25,577 nucleotides of DNA from CALJUZ01 sp003387805 (GCA_937975235.1 CALJUZ010000053.1:1-25577); one strand, 5' to 3'. Shown: positions 14,837 to 24,709, counted from the first letter of the stretch. Program-made: numbers and translations. The notes: generated by a model not told the origin, from the letters alone.

Positions 14837-15751
14837 GTGGCGCAGACGACGCCCGCGGCGGCGGGGCGGCCGCGGCAGAAGTTCACCATCTCCGAGCGGC
14901 TGGTGGCCCGGGAGCGGAGGAGAAAAGTTCTCGCGCACGTGCTGGTGTACGCGTTTCTCGTCGTGACCGCGCTGCCGCTCATTTTCGGCTACGGCTGGCT
15001 CGTTTTGAACTCCTTCAGCGAAACGCTGGCCTTCGGCGTACTGCCGGAGAAGCTGTCTTTGAAAAACTGGCGTTTCCTGGTGGAGCCGCCGTCCCGGTTT
15101 TACCCGGATCTGTGGCGCACCACGTGGAACACGGCGCTGCTGGCCATCGGGATGACCGTTACCGTGGTCGCGGTGTCCACGCCCACGGCCTACGCGCTGT
15201 CCAGGCTGAAGTTCGCCGGCCGCAACGCCTTTTTGGCGCTGACCTTGGTGCTGCACGCGTTCCCCGGCATTACGCTGCTCATCTCGACGTACTACGTGCT
15301 GCGGGCGCTGAACCTGCTCAACAGCATCACCGGCGTGTTTCTGGTGAAGGCCGCGCTCATGCTGCCGCTGGCCATCTGGGTCATGAAAGGCTTCTACGAC
15401 AACATCTCCTGGGACGTGGAAATGTCGGCGCTGGTGGACGGCGCGACGCGGTTTCAGACGTGGTACAAGGTGATGCTGCCGCAGGTGATGCCGGGCATCG
15501 CGTCGATTTCCATCTTCTCGTTCATCTACGGCTGGTCGGAGTACATCTACGTCATCACGTTCATCCAGGACAAAGAGTCGTGGACTTTGGCCAGCTACAT
15601 CAATACGATTGTCGGCGACTTCCGCGCCTTGGACTACGGGCTGCTGTCGGCGACCGCCTTGTTCTACATCGCGCCGGTGCTTCTCTTCTTCATCTTCACC
15701 CAGAAGTACCTCATGCGGGTAACCATCGGCGGAACCAAAGGGGGCAGTTGA
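14837..15751 (+). CDS. ABC transporter permease, MalG/UgpE type
   Basis: A 304-residue membrane permease, second half of the transport channel. A charged cytoplasmic N-terminal tail of about 35 residues is followed by six helices. The EAA loop reads MSALVDGATRFQTWYKVMLP, and the domain between helices (NLLNSITGVFLVKAALMLPL) is typical of the MalG family. GTG at 14837 begins one base after the previous stop codon, so the two permeases are translationally coupled and made in equal amounts. The stop is two bases before the ATPase start. Confidence 0.93.
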   Translation: MAQTTPAAAGRPRQKFTISERLVARERRRKVLAHVLVYAFLVVTALPLIFGYGWLVLNSFSETLAFGVLPEKLSLKNWRFLVEPPSRFYPDLWRTTWNTALLAIGMTVTVVAVSTPTAYALSRLKFAGRNAFLALTLVLHAFPGITLLISTYYVLRALNLLNSITGVFLVKAALMLPLAIWVMKGFYDNISWDVEMSALVDGATRFQTWYKVMLPQVMPGIASISIFSFIYGWSEYIYVITFIQDKESWTLASYINTIVGDFRALDYGLLSATALFYIAPVLLFFIFTQKYLMRVTIGGTKGGS

Positions 15752-15753
15752 CG

Positions 15754-16884
<1,131 letters not shown>

Positions 16885-16905
16885 CGCTCCGGAGGAGGTT
16901 GTGCG

Positions 16906-18375
16906 TTGAGCGTTTCCACCGCGGCCCTGCCGCCGACCGTGCGTGACGCGAACGATGCGGACTACGTGCTGGCCCGGCGGCACCTGCCGATTTTGATGCT
17001 GGATCGGATGGAGCCGTTCCGGCCGGTGGCCGTGGGCTACCACGTGTTTTACGAAAGCGGGCCGTCGCCGTCGTTTCCCCGGGTCGTTGAGCTGGGAGAG
17101 CCGGCGCCCGCCCGCTGCCAGGCCGTGATTGAATACGCGTTTTGGTGGGACTGGGACATTCAGCATTTGTACGAGCTGGAGCACGCGTGGGTGTACGTGG
17201 GCGAGTCGGGCCGGGTGGAAAAGGTCGAAGCCAGCTGGCACGGCGAGTTCCGCGACATGCGCCTGGGCCGGGAGGGGGGCGCGGCGCTGCGGGGCGACCG
17301 GCCGGTGCTGTACGTCAAGCCCGGCAAGCACGCGTTCGGGGCGCACCCGGCGGACTTTGAACCCGAGCGGGAACAGGTCGTGGCCGCGTGCGGGCGGCTG
17401 GCGGGCTGGCACGGCGTGTGGGAGACGCCGCTGTACGCGGGGCGGATGCCGGCCAACACGCCGCTGGCCCGGCGGGTCGTGCACACGTACCTGCACGAGC
17501 GGCGTTTCGCCCCGAGCTTCGTCTTCGACGTGGAGGACGCGGGGGAGACGTGGCCCATGGCACCGTGGCCGGAGCTGGAGGCGTGGATCCCGCAGCGGGT
17601 GGAGTACTTGCTGCAGGAGCTGAAGACGACCATCGAGCCCCGCCGGCGCCGCTGGCTGCGCATCGCGCACCGGGGCTCGTCGGAGGAGCATATCGAAAAC
17701 AGCGCGGCCGCGTTTCGCAAAGCTCGGCAGCGGGAGGCCGACATGATCGAAATCGACGTGCGCCTCACCGCCGACGGGGTGGCCGTCGTCATTCACGACG
17801 ATACGCTGGAGCGGACCACCACGGGCTCGGGCCGGGTGCGGGAGCACACCCGGGAGGCGCTGCGGCCTTTCCGGCTGCGGAACCAGCATACCGGGGAAGT
17901 CAGCGAGGACGCGGTCATGACGCTGGACGAAGTGCTGGCGCTGGCCCGCGAAGAGATGCTGGGCGTGTACATCGACGTGAAAGACGCGGACGCGGTGACC
18001 GCCATTGCGGACGCGATTCGGGCCCACGGGTTCCAGCGCTGCGTCATCGTCGGCAGCGGCGACCGGGAAGTGCTGCGCCGCTTCCGGGAGGAGTGCCCGG
18101 ACGTCTTGACGTCGTGGCTGGTGGGGTGGCCCGCGCCGCCGGTGGCGGAGCTGTTGGAGGCGCTGCAGGAAGTGAGCGCCACGTATCTGCACCCGTGCTG
18201 GGAAAACGCGGCCGACCGCCCGGATCAGCTGCTGACCCGGGAGGACGTGGCCTTGGTGCACGCCGCGGGCAAAGGCATCATCACGTGGCACGAGGAGCGG
18301 GCCGAGGTCATCGCGGGCCTGCGGGAGCTGGGCGTGGACGGCGTGTGCAGCAACCGGCCGGAGATGCTGGTGTGA
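16906..18375 (+). CDS. Glycerophosphodiester phosphodiesterase with unrecognised N-terminal domain
   Basis: A 489-residue protein without a signal peptide, so probably cytoplasmic. Residues from about 250 to the end are a GDPD TIM-barrel with its catalytic residues: H255-R256-G257, E282 and D284 in EIDVRLTADG, and H297 in VVIHDDTLERTT. The usual later ExK reads D-x-K (YIDVKD), and the closing TDRP motif reads SNRP. GDPDs split glycerophosphodiesters into glycerol-3-phosphate and an alcohol such as choline, ethanolamine or inositol. Residues 1-245 form a separate domain rich in Trp, Tyr and His (for example YAFWWDWDIQHLYELEHAWV, then VEASWHGEF) that I do not recognise. The TTG start has GGAGGAGG at 16891-16898. 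It follows the ATPase by 21 bp and precedes the inositol genes, so its job is probably cleavage of an imported inositol phosphodiester. Confidence 0.85.
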   Translation: MSVSTAALPPTVRDANDADYVLARRHLPILMLDRMEPFRPVAVGYHVFYESGPSPSFPRVVELGEPAPARCQAVIEYAFWWDWDIQHLYELEHAWVYVGESGRVEKVEASWHGEFRDMRLGREGGAALRGDRPVLYVKPGKHAFGAHPADFEPEREQVVAACGRLAGWHGVWETPLYAGRMPANTPLARRVVHTYLHERRFAPSFVFDVEDAGETWPMAPWPELEAWIPQRVEYLLQELKTTIEPRRRRWLRIAHRGSSEEHIENSAAAFRKARQREADMIEIDVRLTADGVAVVIHDDTLERTTTGSGRVREHTREALRPFRLRNQHTGEVSEDAVMTLDEVLALAREEMLGVYIDVKDADAVTAIADAIRAHGFQRCVIVGSGDREVLRRFREECPDVLTSWLVGWPAPPVAELLEALQEVSATYLHPCWENAADRPDQLLTREDVALVHAAGKGIITWHEERAEVIAGLRELGVDGVCSNRPEMLV

Positions 18376-18437
18376 CGCGGCGGGCCGGCGCGGCCGGGAG
18401 GAATCCTTCGGGCCGCGTGGAATTGTGAGTGGTGGAA

Positions 18438-18453
18438 TTGGAAGCGCTTACAA
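18438..18453. promoter_or_regulatory. LacI/CcpA-type operator upstream of iolD
   Basis: TTGGAAGCGCTTACAA shares TGGAAGCGCTT with the operator at 12277 and differs from it at one position of the 14-base core (13 of 14). It lies about 90 bp before iolD. The same regulator should bind both. A small hairpin CTGTG-GCCG-CACAG (18455-18468) follows directly. Confidence 0.78.
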
Positions 18454-18541
18454 ACTGTGGCCGCACAGCCGCAGGCGCTGAACGGGCGTTTTCAGGAAGC
18501 GATGGTCAAGCATCCATCTCGATGAGAAAGGCGGGGCGTGT

Positions 18542-20410
18542 ATGGGAGTTCGGCGGATGACGGTGGCGCAGGCCATCGTCCACTTCCTGGCGCAGCAGTA
18601 CGTGGAGCGCGACGGCGTGGAACGGCCGTTTTTCGCCGGCGTGTTCGGCATTTTCGGCCACGGCAACGTGACGGGGCTGGGGCAGGCGCTGGAGGAGACG
18701 GGCGCGCTGAAGTATTACCAGCCCCGCAACGAGCAGGCCATGGTGCACACCGCGGCCGCGTACGCGAAGATGAAGAACCGGCTGCAGACCTTCGTGTGCA
18801 CGTCGTCCATCGGCCCCGGCGCCACCAACATGGTGACGGGGGCGGCCATGGCCACCATCAACCGGCTGCCGGTGCTGCTGCTGCCCGGCGACATTTTCGC
18901 CAACCGGCTGCCGCACCCGGTGCTGCAGGGGCTGGAGCATCCCCACAGCCAGGACGTCAGCGTCAACGACGCGTTCCGGCCCGTGTCGGCGTACTGGGAC
19001 CGCATTTATCGGCCGGAGCAGGTGCTGTCGGCGCTGCCCCGGGCCATGCAGGTTTTGACCGATCCGGCGCTGACCGGCGCGGTCACCATTTGCCTGCCCC
19101 AGGACGTGCAGACCGAGGCGTACGATTTCCCGGAGAACTTCTTTAAGAAGCGGGTCTGGCGCATCCGCCGCACGGCGGCGCCGGAGGAGGCGCTGGAGGA
19201 GGCCGCGGCCCTCATCCAGGCGGCCCGGCGGCCGCTCATCGTGGCCGGCGGCGGCGCCATCTATTCCGAAGCGTCCGAGGCTTTGGGCCGGTTCGCCGAA
19301 CGGTTCGGCGTGCCGGTGGTGGAGACGCAGGCGGGCAAAGGCGCGCTGCCGTGGAACCACCCGTGGAACGCCGGGCCCGTGGGCGTCAACGGCGGGCTGG
19401 CGGCCAACAAGCTGGCCGCGGAGGCGGACCTGGTCATCGGCGTGGGCACGCGCTTTTCGGATTTCACCACCGCGTCCATGAGCGCGTTCCAGCATCCGGA
19501 CGTGAAGTTCATCGGCATCAACGTGGCGCCGCTGGATGCCTACAAGCTGGGCGCGCTGGCGCTGGTGGGCGACGCCCGGGCCACGCTGCAGGCGCTGGCC
19601 CGGAAGCTGGACGCGGCGGGGCGCCGGCCGGCGGAGGAGTACCGGGAAGAGATCCGGAGCCTGAAGGCCCGGTGGGACGCGGAAGTGGACCGGCTGCGCA
19701 CGGAGCGGCCGGGCGAAAAGCTGACCCAGGCCAACGTGCTGGGCATCGTCAACGACGCCGCGGGACCGCAGGACGTGGTGCTCAACGCCGCGGGCAGCAT
19801 GCCCGGCGATTTGCTGAAGATTTGGCGGCCGGTGGATCCGAAGGGCTATCATCTGGAGTACGGCTACTCCACCATGGGCTACGAAATCCCCGGCGGGCTG
19901 GGCGTCAAGATGGCCGCGCCCGAACGGGAAGTGTTCGTCATGATCGGCGACGGCAGCTACCTCATGATGAACACCGAGATCGTCACCACCATCCAGGAGG
20001 GTTACAAGCTCATTATCGTGCTGGTGGACAACGGCGGCTACCAGTCCATCCACGGCCTGCAGACGTCCTCGGGCTCGCCGTCCTTCGGCAACGAGCTGCG
20101 TTTCCGGGACGAAAGCACCGGCCGGCTGGCGGGCGAGTACATGCCCATCGACTACGCCGCCAACGCGGCCAGCATGGGCGCCCTGGCGTTTAAGGCCGAC
20201 GACGAGGCGTCGCTGCGGGAGGCGCTGCAGAAGGCCAAAGAAGCCGACCGCACGGTGCTCATCCACGTCACCGTCGACCCGGAGGCCCGGGTGCCCGGCT
20301 ACGATTCGTGGTGGGACGTGCCCATCGCGGAAGTGTCCGGCCAGGAGAGCGTGCAGCAGGCGCTGGCCGGCTACCGCGAGGCCAAGAAGCGGCAGCGCTA
20401 CTACTACTGA
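18542..20410 (+). CDS. iolD: 3D-(3,5/4)-trihydroxycyclohexane-1,2-dione hydrolase
   Basis: A 622-residue thiamine diphosphate enzyme that opens the inositol ring by hydrolysing the C-C bond of the diketone made by IolE, giving 5-deoxy-D-glucuronate. The three-part ThDP-enzyme fold is visible: an N-terminal domain with GIFGHGNVTGLGQAL and PRNEQAMVHTAAAYAK (catalytic Glu), a central domain (RRPLIVAGGGAIYSE; DLVIGVGTRFSDF), and a C-terminal domain with the cofactor motif GDGS at 469-472 running on to VDNGG. Length is close to that of Bacillus IolD (about 637). ATG at 18542 has an imperfect G-rich SD; the in-frame ATG at 18557 (MTVAQAI) is an alternative. It is the first gene after the 166-bp gap holding the operator, so it probably heads its own transcript. 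The next gene starts 17 bp downstream. Confidence 0.95.
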   Translation: MGVRRMTVAQAIVHFLAQQYVERDGVERPFFAGVFGIFGHGNVTGLGQALEETGALKYYQPRNEQAMVHTAAAYAKMKNRLQTFVCTSSIGPGATNMVTGAAMATINRLPVLLLPGDIFANRLPHPVLQGLEHPHSQDVSVNDAFRPVSAYWDRIYRPEQVLSALPRAMQVLTDPALTGAVTICLPQDVQTEAYDFPENFFKKRVWRIRRTAAPEEALEEAAALIQAARRPLIVAGGGAIYSEASEALGRFAERFGVPVVETQAGKGALPWNHPWNAGPVGVNGGLAANKLAAEADLVIGVGTRFSDFTTASMSAFQHPDVKFIGINVAPLDAYKLGALALVGDARATLQALARKLDAAGRRPAEEYREEIRSLKARWDAEVDRLRTERPGEKLTQANVLGIVNDAAGPQDVVLNAAGSMPGDLLKIWRPVDPKGYHLEYGYSTMGYEIPGGLGVKMAAPEREVFVMIGDGSYLMMNTEIVTTIQEGYKLIIVLVDNGGYQSIHGLQTSSGSPSFGNELRFRDESTGRLAGEYMPIDYAANAASMGALAFKADDEASLREALQKAKEADRTVLIHVTVDPEARVPGYDSWWDVPIAEVSGQESVQQALAGYREAKKRQRYYY

Positions 20411-20427
20411 TGCGGGGAGGCGCCGGC

Positions 20428-21249
20428 ATGGCGAGGACGCTTTTGATCCGGCCGGGCGAGGACGCCCGCACGCCCATCCGCATCACGCCGCAGGACGCGG
20501 GCTGGGAGTACGTGAGCTTCTCGGTGCACGTCCTGCGGGCCGGCGAGGCGCTGAAGGACGCGACGGGCGGGGAAGAGGTCGGCCTGGTGCTCCTGGGCGG
20601 CCGGGCCACGGTGCGCTCCAGCGCGGGCGCGTGGGAGAACATCGGCGGGCGGCAGGACGTGTTCGACGGCTTGCCGTGGGCGGTGTACCTGCCGCCGGGC
20701 GTGGAGTTCGAGGTGCACGCCGAGACCGACCTGCGGCTGGCCCGGGGCGGCGCGCCGGCGGAGAAGGGCGCGGCGGCGCGGCTCATCCGTCCCGAGGACG
20801 TGGAGGTCGTGCAGAGGGGCAGCGGCAGCGTGCAGCGCCGCATTCACAACATTTTGATGGGCAACTTGCCCGCGGAGCGGCTCCTTTTGGTGGAGGTGCT
20901 GACGCCGGGCGGCAACTGGTCCAGCTTCCCGCCCCACAAGCACGACACCCACCGCCCGCCCGCGGAGACGTATTTGGAAGAGGTGTACTATCACCGGGTG
21001 CAGCCCGCGGGCGGCTTTGTGCTGCAGCGGGTGTACGACGACGCCCGGGAGCTGGACGAGACGCTGGCCGTGGGCGACGGGCAGCTGGTGCTGGTGCCCA
21101 GGGGCTACCACCCGGTGGCCGCGCCGCCCGGCTTCCAGTCGTACTACTTGAACGTGATGGCCGGGCCCGAGCGCTCGTGGAAGTTCGCCATCGACCCGGC
21201 CTTTGCGCACCTGGCCCACGGCATGGACGAGCGGCCGGCCGGGAAGTGA
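20428..21249 (+). CDS. iolB: 5-deoxy-glucuronate isomerase
   Basis: A 273-residue cytoplasmic bicupin that converts 5-deoxy-D-glucuronate to 2-deoxy-5-keto-D-gluconate, the substrate of IolC. The KduI/IolB family pattern is clear: GWEYVSFSVHVLRAGE near the start, a second cupin with the metal ligands H170 and H172 in FPPHKHDTHRPP and E184 in ETYLEEVYYHRV, and VPRGYHPVAAPPGF later. Length agrees with Bacillus IolB (271). ATG at 20428 is chosen since GGGGAGG stands at 20414-20420 with 7 bases spacing; the ATG at 20410 overlapping the iolD stop has no SD of its own. After the gene comes a 129-bp gap with a short direct repeat. Confidence 0.95.
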   Translation: MARTLLIRPGEDARTPIRITPQDAGWEYVSFSVHVLRAGEALKDATGGEEVGLVLLGGRATVRSSAGAWENIGGRQDVFDGLPWAVYLPPGVEFEVHAETDLRLARGGAPAEKGAAARLIRPEDVEVVQRGSGSVQRRIHNILMGNLPAERLLLVEVLTPGGNWSSFPPHKHDTHRPPAETYLEEVYYHRVQPAGGFVLQRVYDDARELDETLAVGDGQLVLVPRGYHPVAAPPGFQSYYLNVMAGPERSWKFAIDPAFAHLAHGMDERPAGK

Positions 21250-21281
21250 CGGCGCCGCGCGGGCGGCGGAGCAGGGGGTGC

Positions 21282-21322
21282 CCTGCGCCCGCGGCGCTTG
21301 TGATTCCTGCGCCCGCGGCGCT
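21282..21322. repeat. Direct repeat of 17 bp between iolB and the iolG-like gene
   Basis: CCTGCGCCCGCGGCGCT occurs at 21282-21298 and again at 21306-21322, exactly, with a 24-base period. It is very GC-rich and has no clear role. Confidence 0.7.
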
Positions 21323-21378
21323 CATGAAAAGCTGGCATGAACGGGACCGATCGACGGTGGGAAAGCGAGGGCTTGAGA

Positions 21379-22458
21379 GTGTCGGAGACGACCCGTGACA
21401 AACACGAGCCCATCCGGGTCGGCGTCATCGGCGTCGGCCGCATGGGAGCGAGACACGCGCAAAACTTGAGCGGCGCGGTGGCCGGCGCCAAGCTGGTGGC
21501 CGTGGCCGACCCGGACGAGGCCGCGGTGCGGCGCGTCGGCGACGAGCTGGGCGTGGCGGGGGTTTATACCGATTATAGGGAGCTGCTGGCTCGGGACGAC
21601 GTGGAGGCGGTGGTCATCGCCGCGCCCGCGGACACGCGCGAGGAAATGATCGCGGCGTGTCTGGCCGCGGGCAAGCACATGCTGTGCGAGAAGCCGGTGG
21701 CTCACGATCTGCCGGCGGCCCGCCGGGTGGCCAAAATGCTGGAAGGCGCCGAGGTGACGTTCCAGCTGGGGTTCATGCGCCGGTTTGACCCGGCGTACGT
21801 GCGCGCCCACCGGCTCATCCGGGAAGGCGTCATCGGCCGGCCCGTCTTCATCCGCCTGGTCAGCCGGGACGCGGAAGGACCGCCCCTGGGATTCGTCGGC
21901 GGCAGCGGCGGCTTGTTCGTGGACTCGTCGGTGCACGACTTCGATTTGGCCCGCTGGCTCATGGGCTCGGAAGTGGAGCGCGTGTACGCCCTGGGCGGCA
22001 CGTTCGTGTATCCCGAATACGCCGAGCACGGCGACATCGACGTGGGGGCCGTGTCGCTGCGCTTCGCCGGCGGCGCCATCGGCCTGCACGACAACGCCCG
22101 CAAGTCCGGCTACGGCTACGACATCCGCACCGAGGTGCTGGGCACCGACGGCGCGATTCAGATCGGGTACTTGAATCAAGACTCCGTGGTGCTGCTGAAG
22201 AAAGACCGGCCCAGCTGCGACTACGTGCCGGATTTTCTGGCGCGCTTTGCGGACGCGTACCGGCTGGAGCTGCAGCATTTCATCGACGTGCTGCGGAAGG
22301 GCGGCACGCCCGCGGTGGGCGTGGAGGACGGCGTGCGGGCGCTGGAAATCGCGGCCGCGGCGCGGGCGTCGCTGGAGAGCGGGCTGCCGGTGTCGGTGGC
22401 CAGCCAGCACCCCGTGGGCGCCGCCGACGCGGAGCCGAAGGAGCTGGAGGTTTCGTGA
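21379..22458 (+). CDS. iolG: Gfo/Idh/MocA-family oxidoreductase, probable inositol 2-dehydrogenase
   Basis: A 359-residue NAD(P)-dependent dehydrogenase, likely oxidising myo-inositol to 2-keto-myo-inositol, the first step of the pathway. The Rossmann loop is VGVIGVGRMGARHA, the catalytic Lys lies in CEKPVAHDL, and the substrate-site D-x3-H motif is in FVDSSVHDFDLARWL, as in Bacillus IolG. The family is broad, and scyllo-inositol or other cyclitol dehydrogenases look much alike, so the exact substrate rests on the neighbours iolD, iolB, iolE and iolC. GTG at 21379 is preferred for GAGGG at 21367-21371 with 7 bases spacing; ATG at 21337 would add 14 unconserved residues. The stop overlaps the start of iolE. 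Confidence 0.85.
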   Translation: MSETTRDKHEPIRVGVIGVGRMGARHAQNLSGAVAGAKLVAVADPDEAAVRRVGDELGVAGVYTDYRELLARDDVEAVVIAAPADTREEMIAACLAAGKHMLCEKPVAHDLPAARRVAKMLEGAEVTFQLGFMRRFDPAYVRAHRLIREGVIGRPVFIRLVSRDAEGPPLGFVGGSGGLFVDSSVHDFDLARWLMGSEVERVYALGGTFVYPEYAEHGDIDVGAVSLRFAGGAIGLHDNARKSGYGYDIRTEVLGTDGAIQIGYLNQDSVVLLKKDRPSCDYVPDFLARFADAYRLELQHFIDVLRKGGTPAVGVEDGVRALEIAAAARASLESGLPVSVASQHPVGAADAEPKELEVS

Positions 22459-23348
22459 AGGTCGGAGCAGCGCCCATCAGCTGGGGCGTCAGCGAGTTTC
22501 CGGAGTGGGGGCGCCAGCTGCCGTATCAGCGGGTGTTTGACGAAATGGCGCAGGCCGGCTACGAAGGCACGGAGCTGGGCCCGCCCGGGTATTTGCCGCT
22601 GGACGCGGCGCTTCTCAAAGACGAGCTGGCCCGGCGCGGCTTGGCTATGATTGCGGCGTTCGTGCCGGTGAACATGCGGTCGCGGGCGGCCGCGGCGAAG
22701 GCTTTGGCCGGCGTGCGGCGCACGGCGGAGCTGCTGGCGGCTTTGGGCGCCCGGGAAATCATGGTGGCCGACGAAGGCGACCGGCGGCGGCATGCCATCG
22801 CGGGGCGGGCGGATCAGACGGCGCGGGCCGGCATGACCGCCGACGAATGGCAGGCGTTGGTGGACGGACTGCACGAGGCGGCCCGGATGTGCGGGGACTT
22901 GGGCCTGACCTTGTGCGTGCACCCGCACGCGGGCTCGTACATCGAGCACCCCGACGAGATCGCCCGGCTTATGGACGCGACGAAGCCGGAGCTGGTGAAG
23001 CTGTGCTTCGACTCGGGCCACGTGGCCTTCGGCGGCGGCGACCCGCTGGCCGCGGCCCGGGCGTACGCTTCGCGCATCGGTCTGGTGCATTTGAAGGACA
23101 TCGACATGGACCGGCTGCGGGCGGGGCTGGCCGAGGGCAAGAGCTACGTGCAGCTGGCGCAGGCCGACAGTTTCGTGGCGCTGGGCGAGGGCTCGCTGGA
23201 CTTGCCGGCCATCGTGGACGCCTTGCGGGCTGACGGCTACGCCGGCTGGCTGGTGGTGGAGCAGGACCGGGTCGTGCACGAGGACACGGACACCTTGGCC
23301 GACGCGGTGCGGAACCGGGAGTACCTGCGGAACGCGTGCGGGTTGTGA
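22455..23348 (+). CDS. iolE: Myo-inosose-2 dehydratase
   Basis: A 297-residue TIM-barrel enzyme of the AP-endonuclease 2 superfamily that removes water from 2-keto-myo-inositol to give the cyclic diketone for IolD. Family marks are VGAAPISWGVSEFPEWG at the start, AGYEGTELGPPGYLP, LCVHPHAGSYIEH, CFDSGHVAFGGGDP and VHLKDID, which supply the His, Asp and Glu ligands of the metal site. Its length equals that of Bacillus IolE (297). The GTG start at 22455 overlaps the previous stop (GTGA), with TGGAGG just upstream, indicating translational coupling with the dehydrogenase. It acts in the cytoplasm. Confidence 0.95.
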   Translation: MKVGAAPISWGVSEFPEWGRQLPYQRVFDEMAQAGYEGTELGPPGYLPLDAALLKDELARRGLAMIAAFVPVNMRSRAAAAKALAGVRRTAELLAALGAREIMVADEGDRRRHAIAGRADQTARAGMTADEWQALVDGLHEAARMCGDLGLTLCVHPHAGSYIEHPDEIARLMDATKPELVKLCFDSGHVAFGGGDPLAAARAYASRIGLVHLKDIDMDRLRAGLAEGKSYVQLAQADSFVALGEGSLDLPAIVDALRADGYAGWLVVEQDRVVHEDTDTLADAVRNREYLRNACGL

Positions 23349-23364
23349 GCACGGCGGCGCGATG

Positions 23365-23436
23365 GCGGCCGGACCGCCGGCTGGAACACCGGCGGGAACA
23401 CCGGCCGGACCGCCGACCGGACCGCCGGCTGGATGA
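23365..23436. repeat. Six-copy 12-bp tandem repeat between iolE and iolC
   Basis: Six imperfect 12-base units run back to back: units two to six are CCGGCTGGAACA (23377-23388), CCGGCGGGAACA, CCGGCCGGACCG, CCGACCGGACCG and CCGGCTGGATGA (ending 23436); the first (23365-23376) is a variant. The array fills most of the gap and its last unit touches the AGAGGAGG SD region of iolC. Because 12 is a multiple of three, copy changes would not alter reading phase if the stretch were translated. Confidence 0.75.
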
Positions 23437-23454
23437 GAGGAGGCCGACGGGCAA

Positions 23455-24501
23455 GTGGAAGTGTTTACCATCGGCCGGGTGCTGGTCGATTTGTACGCCA
23501 ACGAGCTGCACCGGCCGCTGGACGAGGTGGAGACCTTTTCGAAGTATCTGGGCGGGTCGGCGGGCAACATGGCCGTCGGCTTGGCCCGCCTGGGGCATAA
23601 GACCGGCCTGATCAGCAAGGTGGGCGACGATCCCCACGGCGTGTTTCTGCGGCGCTACCTGGAGGAGTCGGGCGTCGACACCCGGTTTGTCGGCACGGAT
23701 CCGAAGTACCGCACGGCGCTGGTGTTCGCGGCGCTGTTTCCGCCGGCCGACTCGAGGATTCTGTTTTACCGCGACCCGTGCGCGGACACGGAAGTGCGCA
23801 TCGAGGACGTGGACGTGGACGTCGTCGCGGACGCGGAGCTTCTCGTGGTCACGGGCACGGCCCTGGCCCGCTCGCCCATGCGGGAGACGGTGCTGCACCT
23901 GATGCGGGAGCGGCGCCGCCGGGGAAAGCGCAACGTCATGGACGTGGACTATCGGCCCGTGCTATGGCGCGACGGGTCCGAGATGGTCTTGTACTACGAC
24001 CTGGCCGTGCGCATGACCGACGTGCTCATCGGCAACGAGCTGGAAATCGCGTTCGCCCGGGAGGCGGTGCGCGCGGGCGGCCAGGGCGGCGACGCCGTCC
24101 TGGAGCGGCTGCGCATGCCCGGCGCGGCGGGCGGCACGCCGGAGAAGCATCGCTTCGAGCGGGAGGAGCTGGTGGCGGCGGCCCGGGACCTGGTGGCCGA
24201 GGGCGTGGGCGTGGTGGTCGTCAAGGTGGGCGCGGCCGGCTCCTTCGCCGTCACCGCCGACGGCATTTACGAGGCGGCGGGCTTTCCCGTGGACGTGGTG
24301 AACACGCTGGGCGCCGGCGACGGCTTCGCGGCCGGCTATTGCTCCGGCCTGCTGAAAGGCTGGGACCTGGAGCGCTGCCTGCGGCGGGGCAACGCCGTGG
24401 GCGCCATCGTCGTCAGCCGCCACGGCTGCGCGCCGGCCATTCCGACGCTGGACGAGCTGGAGGCGTTTTTGGCCGAGAGAGCCGGCGGCCTGGACGCGTG
24501 A
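23455..24501 (+). CDS. iolC: 5-dehydro-2-deoxygluconokinase
   Basis: A 348-residue sugar kinase of the PfkB/ribokinase family that phosphorylates 2-deoxy-5-keto-D-gluconate at C6 with ATP. Sequence marks match IolC closely: FTIGRVLVDLYANELHRPL, FSKYLGGSAGNMAVGLARLG (PfkB signature 1), VTGTALARSPMRETVL, VMDVDYRPVLW, and the ATP/anion-hole motif NTLGAGDGFAAGY with catalytic base D289. The start is GTG at 23455; AGGAGG at 23437-23442 is rather far (12 bases), so GTG at 23461 is an alternative. The tandem repeat array lies just upstream. A 208-bp gap separates it from the aldolase gene. Confidence 0.94.
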   Translation: MEVFTIGRVLVDLYANELHRPLDEVETFSKYLGGSAGNMAVGLARLGHKTGLISKVGDDPHGVFLRRYLEESGVDTRFVGTDPKYRTALVFAALFPPADSRILFYRDPCADTEVRIEDVDVDVVADAELLVVTGTALARSPMRETVLHLMRERRRRGKRNVMDVDYRPVLWRDGSEMVLYYDLAVRMTDVLIGNELEIAFAREAVRAGGQGGDAVLERLRMPGAAGGTPEKHRFEREELVAAARDLVAEGVGVVVVKVGAAGSFAVTADGIYEAAGFPVDVVNTLGAGDGFAAGYCSGLLKGWDLERCLRRGNAVGAIVVSRHGCAPAIPTLDELEAFLAERAGGLDA

Positions 24502-24709
24502 GGCTGCCTTTGTGCGGCGGCGCTTCCGACGGGTGAGGCCGCAGCCTTGGTCCCGCGGCGGTTCTGACACGTGAAGCGGCCGCCTGGCAGAGGCGTTCAG
24601 AGTCCTGAAACCGCCGTGGTTTCGGCGCGGCGATTCTGTTTGGAAGCATCCGGTGCAAGGTCGGCGTGCGGAATTCATCGGCGGCCGCACGGGGAGAGGA
24701 GTGGCAGGT
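24502..24709. other. Intergenic region with degenerate GC-rich repeats before the aldolase gene
   Basis: Three loosely similar segments follow each other, built around GCGGCGGCGCTTCCGACG (from about 24516), CGCGGCGGTTCTGACACG (about 24554) and GGCGCGGCGATTCTGTTTGG (about 24624). No T-rich terminator is visible and no clear promoter. The repeats are degenerate and their role is unknown. Confidence 0.35.

Noticed and set aside
18421..18437. lac operator-like AATTGTGAG before iolD
   Set aside because: Only a half-site without its dyad partner; the real dyad is TGGAAGCGCTTACA just downstream.
23365..23436. CRISPR-like array
   Set aside because: Units are 12 bases, back to back, with no spacers and no cas genes nearby.
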